Positions 9,063 through 20,422 are shown, numbered from the stretch's first letter. The stretch is 64,000 nucleotides of DNA from Galeruca laticollis (GCA_963921935.1 OY998177.1:12933280-12997279), one strand, 5' to 3'. Program-made: numbers and translations. Notes: generated by a model from the letters alone, not told the origin.

Positions 9063-12059
9063 CTATAAAGTTTCCTGAATTCCTCTGTGTGTGGTCTTGC
9101 TTTCATGGTAATTTTTCAATAAAATCATTTGTTCTTCCTTATCAGATACAGTGTTTACTAATTTAGTGCATTTAATGAGTCTTGGTTCGTTTGAAGAGAA
9201 ATGTTTTAAGTAAACTTTATTAAAATCGATATATAAATTTTCTTTGTTAAAATAAATGTAAAACGTGTTATTAAGATCTGTGTATTCTACTAAAAATTCA
9301 AATATGAAACGTTCATTGTCGTTTTCAGGAATTTTAACTCTTATAATTTTATGATTTTCATAAGTATGTTGAGAGATATCTATTTTTTGATATAAATTTG
9401 AGTATACCAAAATTTGGTGAACTTTATTATTTATAATTTCGTCTAATATAGGAATATCTTGATTAGTGGTTTCATTATCAGCTATGGAATGAACGGTTGA
9501 AGAATTAGATTTAGGAGTAGAATGTTTCGTCCAGTCAGGTTGAGGTGCATTGAGTGCGTCTCTAGAATTTGTAGACATATCAGCGGTATTATTAGGAGGC
9601 TGTATTTGTATATCTGAAATAATGTTTATTTTTGATTGGTTTTGCGCACTCGTAGAAGCTTTTTCCTTTTCTAATGAGCTTTCAAACTCACGTAAGAATT
9701 CTAAAATTTCTTGATTAGTGTCACCAGGGTTATTATTAACTGATTCAGTGTCTAAAGCGTTAATTGGTATTCTACTCAAGCAATCATTTCTTAATGCATA
9801 TTTCTCCTCTTTATTACAATGATCTAATCTGATATTTTTTAAATCTTCTTTCAATTTATTATCATCGGAATTACTTAAATTTATTTCTGAATCTACTTCC
9901 ATTTTTTCTAAGAAATTAACTTCAACTAAACTCAAGGGTTCGATGTTAAAAGGTTCATTAATATCAAGTTTAACTGTATTCTCATTCGAATTTATTATTG
10001 TAGTTATTGCAAAATTATCAACTATATTTACTAAAGCTTTTGGTGTCTCGGGTCCATTACCTAACTTCTCATAATCAAGTATTCCAATACCATTTTTGTA
10101 ATTAATGGGTAATTTAACAACTTGTTGAGTACGACCTGGTATTATTAATGGATAATTTTTCATATTTTCCTCAGTATTTGAACCAAATAGAGGAATAACT
10201 GTGTTAGGGGTAACAATTTCCATTTTACTAACATTAACGCTAGCATTTAATTGTTTAAGTAAATCTACGCCTATGATTCCATCAAATCTTTTACTAAACT
10301 TGAAAAGATAAAATTTATGAGTTTCGTTTAAATTAAAGATATCAAACAACGGAATATGAGCTACCTCGTCATGATACGTGATATTATGAGCAGTTTGAAT
10401 GTTAAATTTTTCTTTAAAAATGCAATTATTATAAAATTTATATGCAAGTTCCGGATCTATAAGTGACTTTGAACTTCCTGTGTCAACTAAAAACTTTGCA
10501 CTTATTTCTGGAATTTCTATGAATGGCAAATTCGTTTTCAAGGCGTTAACATAGATTATGTTATTTGGTTTAGACATGTGCGAGTATGAAAAATCCTGAA
10601 TATGATTATTTGATATTTCCGTAACGTGAGAGTCTACATAAGAATCTCTGTAAAAATCATTGTAACTTGTCGGATCATTTACATGAGGATATTCTATTTC
10701 CGGCGTATAATAATTATCAGCATTTTGGTCAGTTTCATAAGTATATGAATTTTCGTAATTAAATAATTTTTCGTAATTTTCTGTATCAAATTTGTTATCG
10801 GTTTGAAGGGAACTATTGATTCCTTGATTTTGATAAGGACTGTCTACAGTTTGATTGAAAAGTTCTGTTGATGTAAATTTGGGATTTGATCGGGATTTAA
10901 GCATAGTGTTTCCTGAAGAAATGTCTATAGGTTCTGGTTTGAAACTCTGAGAATTATTTGGACGATTAAATTGTTAATTATTATGGCGAACATTTTGCTG
11001 GTTGAAATTTGGAATTGGCTGTGAGGGTCGTTGTATTTGGTTGTAAGTTTGATTTGTGAAAAATGGATGACGTTGAGTCGGATAATTGTTATTTGGACGC
11101 CAATTGTAAGATTGATTTGGAGGAGAAGGTTGTGTATACCTCTGTGGGTATGATACTGGAGGACGAGTTATTAAATTAGGTGGAAATATTGATCGGGTTG
11201 GTTGAAATTGTGTTGATGATTGATGTGGATGTATATTATTATAATTTGGGGTAAATGAAGGATACTGACAGAAATTTTGATTCCTTGTAGGTGTTACTCT
11301 TAAACTAGGCTTAAATGATACATTAGAATTTAAGACACTTAGTCTTTGAGTGGAATATAGAAAATTTTCTTCTTCTACAACTAGACTCATAGCTTTTTCT
11401 AAGCTGTCAGGTGATCTTAAACGTACGTTAGTTTGTATTGGTACAGGTAATCCACGAACAAAAGTTTTTAAGGCTAAATTGTCATAATTCTTAAGGTGTA
11501 AGCGTTTTTCATTTATGTCTAAGTCTAAAGAATTTAATTTGGAAATAATAAGGCTCCTAGAATATTGGCATCGCATACCAAAATTATAAGGACTTTCATT
11601 TTTTAAAGGTTTTGAATTAATCAGATCTTGTACTAAACAGTCAATGTTTCTTTGGTCTCCAAAACTTAAATTTAAAGCTTGTTTAATTTCATCCCACGTT
11701 TTTAATTCTGTGCGGGAACCAATTAATATTTGAGCTCTACCTATTAATTTACCTATAATAGCTCTAAGTAAAAATGTATTTAAAGAAGCATCTGTGTTAC
11801 TAGCGAACGCAGAAATAAAACTTTCACAATTACCTATAAAAATATCAAGTGTATGAGGGTTTCCATCAAAATTTGGAATTGAGTCTAAATATAATCTAAG
11901 TAGTTGGTAGTTTGTACCTGATGAAGTCATTTCTAAGTCTAAATTTTCTAAATTATTTTCAGTTATATTATTTTCAAAATTATTGTTTTCACTTTCTTGT
12001 AAATTTAAAATATTTTCAAGTAATATACTTATATTCTCTAGATCAGATTCACTCATCAA
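9063..12059 (-). pseudogene. gag: Gag-protease polyprotein of copy A, fused to the end of RNase H
   Basis: The ATG at 12059 starts MMSESDLENIS. A capsid region (SIPNFDGNPHTLDIFIGNC) and a basic Asn/Gln/Pro-rich nucleocapsid follow, with no CCHC knuckle. A single TAA at 10971 (Gln codon in copy B) separates this from a 613-codon open frame in the same phase. That frame holds the aspartic protease (FLVDTGSSKSLIDPEL, about residues 137-153 of the second part) and its flap region (FDGIIGVDLLKQLNA). At about 9792 the sequence jumps from DHCNKEEKYAL, which normally precedes RT, to NDCLSRIPINAL, which normally follows RNase H. About 450 residues of RT-RNase H are therefore missing in frame. Copy B has the same junction. 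Confidence 0.85.
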
Positions 12060-12141
12060 ATTATAATAGTTATTTTATATATATATACTAATATAACTAC
12101 TAAAGAAATGATTTTGGAAAATAAAGGAAATAATAATGAGC

Positions 12142-12167
12142 ACTTACGTTATAACTAAAGCTATCAT
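12142..12167 (-). promoter_or_regulatory. Leader ATG and 5' splice site for env mRNA, copy A
   Basis: In the leader between PBS and gag an ATG at 12167 opens six hydrophobic codons plus two bases, then a perfect GTAAGT donor at 12147-12142. Splicing to the acceptor at 8105 would keep phase with env and supply its start codon and the first part of a signal peptide. The arrangement is conserved in copy B. Confidence 0.55.
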
Positions 12168-12415
12168 ATTCTAGGGTCCTAAAGGTTGGAACGATGCTAG
12201 TTCTTAACCCAGGTGGTTTGTGGTCTTCGTTTTTCTTGCTCTCCTGAAGTTCTTTCTGGTGTCATCCACTGGAACTGCTGGAATCGCTCGATGTCCACTC
12301 GAACTATCTGCAGCTTCGATATGCACTCGAATACAGTTTCTGAACACTAATTCGAATATTTCGGTTAATCGTTGAAACGAACAATTTCCCGTGCGATACG
12401 TTAAACTTCCGAAAT

Positions 12416-12433
12416 ATCCTACTGACTGCGCCA
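12416..12433 (-). other. Primer-binding site, copy A
   Basis: TGGCGCAGTCAGTAGGAT starts directly after the 5' LTR. It resembles the 17.6/297-type gypsy PBS, which is attributed to tRNA-Ser. The identical motif occurs in element III at 47653-47670. Confidence 0.75.
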
Positions 12434-12616
12434 ATGATGTTTTCGAACTTCGAGAAGGCCTTTTTAAAAACGAACTACACATTTGAGACGTTTATTAAGT
12501 ACGTTTAACAATACAATCTGACGCTTATTTTGGTACAATGATATTTATATGTTTTATAATATGCTTATTGGACAAAATACATTACTGCATAATATACAAT
12601 ATCCATTGACGTAACT
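12434..12616 (-). repeat. 5' LTR of gypsy copy A
   Basis: It is 183 bp, beginning AGTTACGTCAATGG and ending near AACATCAT. It matches the LTRs of copy B at 27651 and 34443. The matching 3' LTR survives only as 6278-6352. Confidence 0.8.
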
Positions 12617-12639
12617 CGCGACAAAGTTCAAGTTGTTTA

Positions 12640-13085
12640 ATAACCAGCACACCCTATGAAAATCAACTAGAGCAAAGTATTCGCAAACAAGAGGAAAAAA
12701 AAATTTAAAAAGAAGAAAACCAAAATTGAGCTCAGAAGTCGGAAAACAAATTCAAGATACTGATCCAATAAAAAAAAGTGAGAAATCTAAAATCAACAAA
12801 AAACCCCAAAAAACAAGCACAATTACAAATAGGGGGAAGAAGAAATTGAGCAGTGACGAATCTTGAAATTCTGAAGGCGACGACTTTATCATGGATGATG
12901 ATTCAGATTAAGATGCGGGCGATGAAGATGCGGACGCAGAATGTTTATTTTACCTGAATTCATATTCTGGAGATACGCATGGTGAACTATGGATCACATG
13001 TATGCAATGTTGCAGATAGGCTCACGAGCAGTGTGCCAACAGTAACCATAAAAAAGTCTACGTATGTGATTTGTGTCTGGATATA
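12640..13085 (+). pseudogene. pogo-like transposase, C-terminal zinc-binding tail
   Basis: After gypsy copy A the plus strand resumes with a Lys-rich stretch, then an Asp/Glu-rich stretch (MDDDSD, DAGDEDADAEC). A Cys/His module follows: ELWITCMQCC, AHEQCANS, then VYVCDLCLD. A PHD-like C-terminal finger after an acidic linker is typical of insect pogo-like transposases, so this is taken as the tail of the gene whose N-terminus is at 5816. Several stops and shifts are present. The catalytic DDE domain is missing between the two parts. Confidence 0.6.
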
Positions 13086-13301
13086 TACCCCATTTTGTTT
13101 TGCATAAATGGTGCCCCAATTTCGGATAGGGTATTCGAAATAAGGCACCCAATCGTTTCCCAACAGAAAATGTTTACTTTTGTTAAATCTGCCCTTTTGT
13201 AAAAATAGAATGTAAATACATATGTTTTCATCGTTAGAATTTTTTCTATAATATCCAGAGAGTTTCTTGACATAGATATAATTTAAAACAAACCAAAAAA
13301 G

Positions 13302-13487
13302 GTGCAAACAGCAGCCCTTAAGTCTCCTAGCAGTAGTTCTGAAATTTGTTCAGGTTTTTTATCTAGCTCAGAGGATAATTACGATCCAGCAAGCAGCGAT
13401 GAATCTTCAAGTTCCGGGTCATCAACAGCGAATTCGCAAATATCTGCAAATTATCAATTGCTGGGTGAAATAATGCACACAGAATAA
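13302..13487 (+). CDS. Ser-rich short open frame, unknown
   Basis: The frame is open for 61 codons with the repetitive acidic/Ser-rich run EDNYDPASSDESSSSG, followed downstream by Lys/Pro-rich codons (PPTKKPKKR) after a stop. Such low-complexity Ser/Asp stretches are common near the N-termini of insect DNA transposases, so it could be an upstream exon of the gene at 16926. It may equally be a leftover of the pogo tail. No domain recognised. Confidence 0.3.
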   Translation: MQTAALKSPSSSSEICSGFLSSSEDNYDPASSDESSSSGSSTANSQISANYQLLGEIMHTE

Positions 13488-13719
13488 CCTCCAACAAAGA
13501 AACCTAAAAAGAGAACACATGTTGTAATGTCTGTTAAGCTAGCATAGCCATGTTACTTCGCCTAAATGCGACCTACCCTATAATTAATTGCTAATTTATT
13601 GCTATTTTATTTCATCAAAAAAAATTATTGCTCCAAACTCTTTCGAGTAACAATAGCTATGCCATATTGAATCTGAAGCCATCATAGCTATGGCCATAAA
13701 ACTCGGAAAGGAAAAGGAT

Positions 13720-14225
13720 TACATGGGACTACTCGGCGGCATATTTTATTGCTAATTAATTACTGTAAGGTGTCATGGAGATAAATTCGCAAAACCGACT
13801 CCTCAACCTCTGGTGACCCTTGCATCCCCATAAAAACTTCAAAATCTATTAAACCGATATTTCCGACATCCCATACATTGGAGTAATTATTGCTCAAATT
13901 CTACGCGAAAAACAATTTTTTGCACCAGCCCAAAAAACAATGGATCTGCTAGTTTGAACCGTAACTTGGCAAAGCCATGACCATATCTCGGCGAGGAAAA
14001 GTGTTACGGGGGTCTACCCAGTGGCATTTTTATTGCTAATTAATTGCTGTGAGGTGTCATGGAAATAAATTCGCAAAACCGACCTCTTCAACCCCTGGTG
14101 ACACATACATCCCAATAAAAACTTCAAAATTTTGTAGTCTGATATATCCGAGATCCAATACATTGGAGATAATTTATTGCTAAATAATTGCTCAAATTCT
14201 ACGTGGAAAACATTTTTTTGCACAA
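13720..14225 (+). repeat. Two tandem copies of a ~290 bp repeat
   Basis: Blocks at about 13720-13925 and 14010-14225 share a TTATTGCTAATTAATT core, GGTGTCATGGA(G/A)ATAAATTC, GCAAAACCGAC, CTGGTGAC and TTGCTCAAATTCTACG. An inverted copy lies at 16230-16470. Together they look like the repeated ends of a non-autonomous element spanning 13.7-16.5 kb. Confidence 0.65.
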
Positions 14226-14880
14226 ACCCTAATCTCTCTCTAATGTACGTACATACGTGATTTACATTTCTTTCAAAAATTCGTTTTCTTAATGTTTTTC
14301 TTTATGAAGTAAATCAATATATTTTGATTTTAAGATTTAATGTTTTATCAGTAATGTTAGCTAATAAAACAAAGTGCGTTCTAAGTATGGAACTCCCCAA
14401 TTCCTTCGGAAACGGATTGCACGATTTTTATAAATTTTGGTTTGTAAGAGTTTTGAAATATGGTCGATATTATGATGTGAAACATTGAATATCTATATAC
14501 ATCGGACACCCAACTCGGTGTGAATGACGTCGTATCCCTTGTAACAGGGGCCTTTCGAATGCTGGTCAAAATACGTGGAGACCATTTTTTCTGGCCCTGG
14601 CCTCTACCCTAGTCACAGGGTTATCCCTCAAAGGCATTTTTTCACGTAAGTATTTGAAAATAAGCTGGGATACCCGTAGACTTTATAGTAGGGGCCATCG
14701 ATATATATTTGTAAATATATCGGTATTACTCAGTATACACTCGAAACGCTTATTAACGAAATATCGCAGTGCCCAGGTGAACTAATATTGGAAGAATTTT
14801 AAATTACTACACGCAGCGAAGGCGAATATTAGCCTCGAGCAGTGATACTCTATTTATACAATTACGTGGAATAGTATATT

Positions 14881-15000
14881 ATACACTAAGGTGGTGAAGA
14901 CTATTATTACCAACCGAGCAATAAAATTATATCGCGAGGGGCTTTGCCCCGAGCGGAATGAGGTGCGAGGTTTATAAATGTCTTCACCACCGTGGTGTAT
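14881..15000. repeat. 120 bp perfect-end hairpin element
   Basis: It starts ATACACTAAGGTGGTGAAGA and ends TCTTCACCACCGTGGTGTAT, and has a central GGGGCTTTGCCCC hairpin. The whole unit can fold back on itself. It resembles the hairpin at 21987-22095 in design, not in sequence. Confidence 0.6.
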
Positions 15001-16229
15001 ATACCTTTTTTTCCACTACTAGCCAAATTAAAGACAAAAATAAAAAAATGTCTTATGAAAATCATATACGATTTAATCACACAGCAATAGAATACCATTA
15101 TTCCTATAGTTCATAATCACCAACATTAAGTGCAATGAATTAACGAAACCAATTATACGATCACGTCCAAAACTTTCACAAAACGTGGTTTATGTTTTAC
15201 TTTCAACTTTGAACAATTACAGCGGTAGTGCGTTCACAACACTAAGGTACAAAGTGAGAGTTCATAAAACATTTAACATATACTTCACCATAGAGAAAGT
15301 AATATATTATTTGTCTATGTACTTCACACTCTACACCACAGCGTTCACAAACGAACCACGAGAATCAAAGAGAGTGCACTCCTAGTTCCCCGCTTGCTAT
15401 CGCTACCTTGATATGCGCAATTCGAATAATATGTACAATGTACACATGTTCTTATTTGTAGAGGTTAAGACACCGGTAATCGATATTCTGTGGGTCAACG
15501 TTAGCTACCAGTTTCTATCAACAGAAGATTTTCACTGAAGATAATGTTGAAGGTAACAACATTCCTCGATCCACGTTTTTCTGCAATTAACGGAAAATAA
15601 ACAACACATTTCAATATCAAATTTTGATCTACAAATCGTTCAAACTGATTTCTCTCTAGGCGTTTACTACGTCGTCTGACTGACATTGTTTTCGCTCCTC
15701 ACCTCCCCCATATATTATGAACGCACTCCTTGTCATCAGAAATTTTTGGTTGAGCGCGAATTTTAAACCAATGACAGTTTTATTGAAATAAGTTTATCTT
15801 GTTAGATAATTTCAAGCAGTAAATATGTTAGAGACAATCTCCTGGGTATACAAAATTATGTTGCATTAGTTTTTGTTAAGTTATTATCCCTGAATTCTCA
15901 GAACATTAGAATTTGTCCATTATTGACCTAGGTTAACAATAGAAAAAAATATTAACCACTAATAGAGAAATTCTACTTCTCAGTTGGCTATAAGACATAA
16001 TAACTGTCAACTTTCAGCCAATTATAATACTTGCTTGCTCTATTATTTTTAAAATCATGTTTAAAATTAGTATGGACAGACCTACGGCAATGAAATTCTT
16101 ACTCCTTTTCAGCTAATATTTATATAACTTTTTGGTCAACCTAAAGTATCTTATACCACTTTACGCTGAGATGCTAACCTAAACCTAAACCTAACCTAAT
16201 TCAAGTTACGGTTGAAACTGGCAGAACCA
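15001..16229. other. Non-coding stretch inside the 13.7-16.5 kb element
   Basis: No recognisable gene. Short inverted GTGCGTTCA / TGAACGCAC motifs at about 15229 and 15718 could be remnants of another MITE. The short frames here look random. Confidence 0.35.
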
Positions 16230-16470
16230 ATGTTTCTCGGAAGAAGTAGGTGCAAAAAAATGTTTTTCATGTAGAATTTGAGCACTAAATTTTGCAATGA
16301 ATTGGTTGTAGGAAATAGTTTAAAATATTTTCAAATTTTTATGGAAATGAATGTGTCACCAAGGGTTAAAGGGGTCGGTTTTGCGAATTTATCTCCACGA
16401 CACTTTACGGTAATTAATTAGCAATAAAATATGCTGACGAATAGTCCTATATGGTAGGTGTTATGCAAAA
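16230..16470 (-). repeat. Inverted copy of the 13720-14225 repeat
   Basis: Read on the minus strand it contains the same TTATTGCTAATTAATT, GGAGATAAATTCGCAAAACC and GACCCCTTTAACCC-type core as the tandem pair upstream. It closes a 2.7 kb interval with inverted repeated ends. Confidence 0.6.
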
Positions 16471-16925
16471 ACTGTCTAACCCACAAATAGTTACTTTGGA
16501 GATAAATAGATTTAAAGATTACAGTGACTTAAAAAAAGGCGGGTTGTAAAAAAATTATTCTTTTAATGGCTTAAAAAAATTATAAAACACTTTAAGCATT
16601 AGCTTTTTAACAAACGGTGTCGAAATTTAACGGAATAGTCATAAGAAGCAGCTTAGGCCATTTTTGAAACACTAAGAAACATAGTACATTTTGCAAAAAC
16701 GAACTAATACATAAAACAAATTAACAAATTTTTAAAAACATGTTTTAAGCAATATTAAACACTCAGTCTTCTTCTCCTACAACACTATCGTCAATCTCGA
16801 AGTCTATGTTATTACTTCAAAATTTTGTCCCGGGTGGGAAATCAAAAAGTTGTAAAAAGATGGCTTAGGCTCAAAAGATGGCTGCTCCGTGTACGGATAA
16901 ACGTATCCTCTCTTGATCGTAAAAA

Positions 16926-19900
16926 ATGTCAGAAGAATACAGAGCTCAGATGTTCACGAATTACATGGCATTGGGCTCGTTGCAACGATAACGCGATTAT
17001 TTAATTTCGTGCATTGAAAAACTCGCCCTCAAGTACCATAGTATCACTGTCCAAGTACCTAGAAAGCTGAATTGCGCTTTTTATCTAACGAACAAATACC
17101 AGAAATTTCGTGTGTGCAAAAAGTTCCCCATAAATACGTTGGGAATAACAGAAATGACGATCCGTACTGTTATCCAATACTAAGTTGACTCACACCGGGA
17201 TGGCACCTGTGGATAATAGAGGGAAACATGATAGCCGCAAAAAGACTGATCCTGAACTTTTGACCTCAATTAGAGCTCACATGAATTCCTTTTCCAGAAC
17301 TGAGATCCACTACGTAAGACGTGACACCAACAGATAATTCATCGACGGCGGTTTATCTATCGCTGAAATGCATAGACATTAATCTTTAGAACAGTCTTCT
17401 GCTAAGCTGCCAGCTGCAAACTGCGACAAGCGCATATTTAATACGGAATTCAACATTGGGTTTTTACCAAGGAAGGATCAATGTGAAAGTTACAAAAACG
17501 CGACAGATGAAGAGAAGCCAAAGCTTGAGGAAAGTTTTCAAAAACGTGAAGAGAAAATATATTAAATAAGACAAACGTGCATAACGAGAAGACCAATTAG
17601 CTGTTTATGAGCAAGCAATTTTACCTGTGCCAATGGGACAAATATCTGCTTTTTTTATAAATCTAGGCCAAATTGCAACAAGTTTACAGTAAGTTATAAA
17701 CTACATTTTACTTTTCCGCCCAACCTATCTAATATGCGAGAAAAGTATTGGTTTACCCACAAAAATGTTGAAATTTTGAACGTTTCTCATCAAGAACAAC
17801 ACGAATAAATGGTTTATAGAACAAAAATCCTGTGTGTATGTCGTCGTCGTCGTCATCGTTGTCGTCGGCCACTTTTCGTTACATGTCTTGTTAGCACGAT
17901 ACAGCCTCCGGAGTGCAACAAATCACCAATTTTATGATTGAATATTGTTCAAGACATCTCATGGGTGAACACTATTAATTTTCAGCCCACAATAACCAGT
18001 ACAACGGATGCTTTGATACTTGAAGTACGACATTTCTGTCATTTTTTGAGAAATTTCAGTTTGTTAGCACGATACGGCCTCCGGAGTGCAAATAGTCACC
18101 AATTTTATGATTGAATATTATTCAGAACATCACACAGATAAACCCCATAGATTTTCAGCTCACCACAGCCAGTACAACAGGTGCTATAGTACTTTAAGTA
18201 CGACATTCTTGTCATTTTGGAGAAATTTCAATTTGTTAGCACGATACAGCCTCCGGAGTACATACAAGTGACCAATTTTATGATTGAATATTATTCAGGG
18301 CGTCTCAAAGACAAAACCTACTGAGATTCAGCTCACTAAAGCCAGTACAACGAGTGCTATGGCACTTGAGGTACCAAATTTTTGTAATTTTTGGAAAATT
18401 TTCAGTTTGTTAGCACGATACAGCCTCCAGAGTGTATACAAGTGACCCATTTTATGATTGAATACTGTTCAAGGCGCCTTATAGATGAACCTTATTGATT
18501 TTTAGCACACCAGAGCTATTACAACGGGTGCTATGGTACCGGAAGTGCCACATTTTTGTCCTTTTAGGAGAAATTTCGGGTTCAGTACGATACAGCCTCA
18601 AAGACAAAACCTACTGAGATTCAGCTCACTAAAGCCAGTACAACGAGTGCTATGGCACTTGAGGTACCAAATTTTTGTAATTTTTGGAAAATTTTCAGTT
18701 TGTTAGCACGATACAGCCTCCAGAGTGTATACAAGTGACCCATTTTATGATTGAATACTGTTCAAGGCGCCTTATAGATGAACCTTATTGATTTTTAGCA
18801 CACCAGAGCTATTACAACGGGTGCTATGGTACCGGAAGTGCCACATTTTTGTCCTTTTAGGAGAAATTTCGGGTTCAGTACGATACAGCCTCCGGAGTGT
18901 ATACAAGTGACCAATTTTATAATTGGATATTTTTCAAGGTGTACCCTATTGATTTTCAGCTGACTATAGCGAGTACAGCGGGTCCTATAAATCCAGATAT
19001 ACTGCATCTTTGGTTACTTTTGAAGAAATTTCGGTTTGTTAACACGATACATCCCCCGAAGTGTATACAAGTGACAATTTTATGATAGAATCTCATAGAT
19101 GCGGAAAAGTTAGTTTTAATCTTTAAAACCGTTTATTTATTATTGTGTTCAATATCAGATAGATGCCTTGAAGTACGGTTTTTCTAAGTTTCTTCTTTGT
19201 TTTGTTGCAGGTGACAGACATTGGAAGTAACAAACGTCTCTCCTTTTCTGGTATGAGGGAATTGGTAACAAAGGGGCGAATGAAAAGCAACGTGCGTACC
19301 TTGAATAGGTGTCAAATAACATATATGGCGCAAATGTAGTATGTTATTCGGATAATTGCGGGGGACGACAGAAAAACAGGCTAGAGGTACAAAGGAAAGG
19401 AGAAATCACATTTATTGATTTTTTTGAATTTCTCTTACAGATACATGATATGCGGTTCAGCAGCTCAACATTCAGTCTATTTCACACAAGTACTTGATTC
19501 GAGGTCACATCCAAAATGAAGATGACGCTATTCACAGCATCATAGGAAAGTCATTAATGAGTGCTAAAAGGTCAGGGCCGATCTATGTACTCGACTAGTA
19601 TGTAACAAGTATCCGACTTACTGAAAATAGAGAGAGCCTCTCTGTAATACAAATGATTTCAAGGACATCAAGCCGTTGCATGATGAGATGGCACCTTACA
19701 AGGTAAATGGCGTAGTCTGAAAGTTCTTCATATTGAGTGACATTAAAATAAATCGATTTGAGAAATGAAGAAAAACGTTTTACTACAAGAATAGCTATAA
19801 ATATTGAGAGCGGAGACAAGTTCAGTTTACAGAAAAAAAGGCGTACTGCAGAAAGTGTAACAGCAACAAATATCTCCTTAAAACCTGCCTATACTAAAAA
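16926..19900 (+). pseudogene. Spliced transposase-like gene of an unnamed insect family
   Basis: Exon pieces can be followed on the plus strand. 16926-17689 contains LNCAFYLTNKYQKFRVCKKF, INTLGITEMTIRTV, NRGKHDSRKKTD and FNIGFLPRKDQCESY, and ends at a CA|GTAAGT donor. After a TTGTTGCAG acceptor at 19210 comes GIGNKGANEKQ and CYSDNCGGRQKN. A second short gap ends at CTCTTACAG, followed by SHKYLIRGHIQNEDDAIHS and KPLHDEMAPYK with a GTAAAT donor. The SDNCGG and GH.QNE.D.VHS-type motifs match a multicopy protein family in insect genomes that I believe is transposon-encoded but cannot name. Several stops (for example after GSLQR and VLD) and shifts make it a pseudogene. The first intron carries the satellite-bearing repeat at 17703-19140. 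Confidence 0.6.
17703..19140 (+). repeat. Satellite-bearing repeat: GTC microsatellite plus ~173 bp tandem units
   Basis: After ACTTTTCCGCCCAACCTATC there is a GTC-rich microsatellite at 17839-17868. About seven tandem units of ~165-175 bp then run, each marked by TTAGCACGATACAGCCTCCG. A 293 bp block (18304-18596) is repeated exactly as 18597-18889. It ends near TTTTAATCTTTAAAACCG. The same structure lies inverted at 26960-27650 plus 34635-34966. Microsatellite followed by minisatellite is typical of Helitron-related non-autonomous elements (inference). Confidence 0.75.
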
Positions 19901-20422
19901 ATAGCAGTCTCAGAAAAAAAATTCGAAATTTAAATAGTTTGGTGAAAAGCAGCATCATTCGCAGATATAAGGGTTTCTATAATTGTCTAACTGATTAGAA
20001 AAATTGTAAAATGTTATCATTATCGTTACGTTACTTAAGTTTGTATGTTTCAGTTTTCTACTTATAGTTTGGTATAATCCATTCTACCATCCAGTTTAGC
20101 TTCGCTTACACTCTTTGTTCAATTTAGTTCCTGAAAAGTACCAAATAAAATGATAGCTTAGAAAGCATTTATCTAGAAATACTTTTTCCCTTTTCTTTTT
20201 GCCCGAGTTTGTTATTCTGATTCATAATTTTAGGAGAACAATGACGCATTTGCTAAAGGGAGCGATGAGGGGGGTATGGCTTAAATTTAAAAATATATTT
20301 TGAGCTTTATTATAACCATTTGCTGAAGTACAAACTCCATAGATTAATAAACTTTTGAATTATGGAGTAATTAAAAAATAACTTTTCGTTTTTTGCGTTT
20401 TCTGGACAATTATCATTTTGGC

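Larger units (their letters stand above)
6278..12616 (-). mobile_element. Errantivirus-like Ty3/gypsy element, copy A (RT-less)
   Basis: In the minus direction the order is 5' LTR, primer-binding site, gag-protease, integrase, env, polypurine tract, and a truncated 3' LTR. The whole reverse transcriptase-RNase H block is absent (junction near 9792), exactly as in copy B at 27651-34630. Copy A is inserted in a pogo-like transposase gene. Its 3' LTR is cut short at 6278, and the adjoining pogo DDE region is also gone, so a single deletion may have removed both. Confidence 0.85.

Noticed and set aside
12204..12482. 92-codon minus-strand frame overlapping the PBS of copy A
   Set aside because: It spans LTR, PBS and leader, and is not open in copy B. 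It is a chance frame in the gypsy leader.
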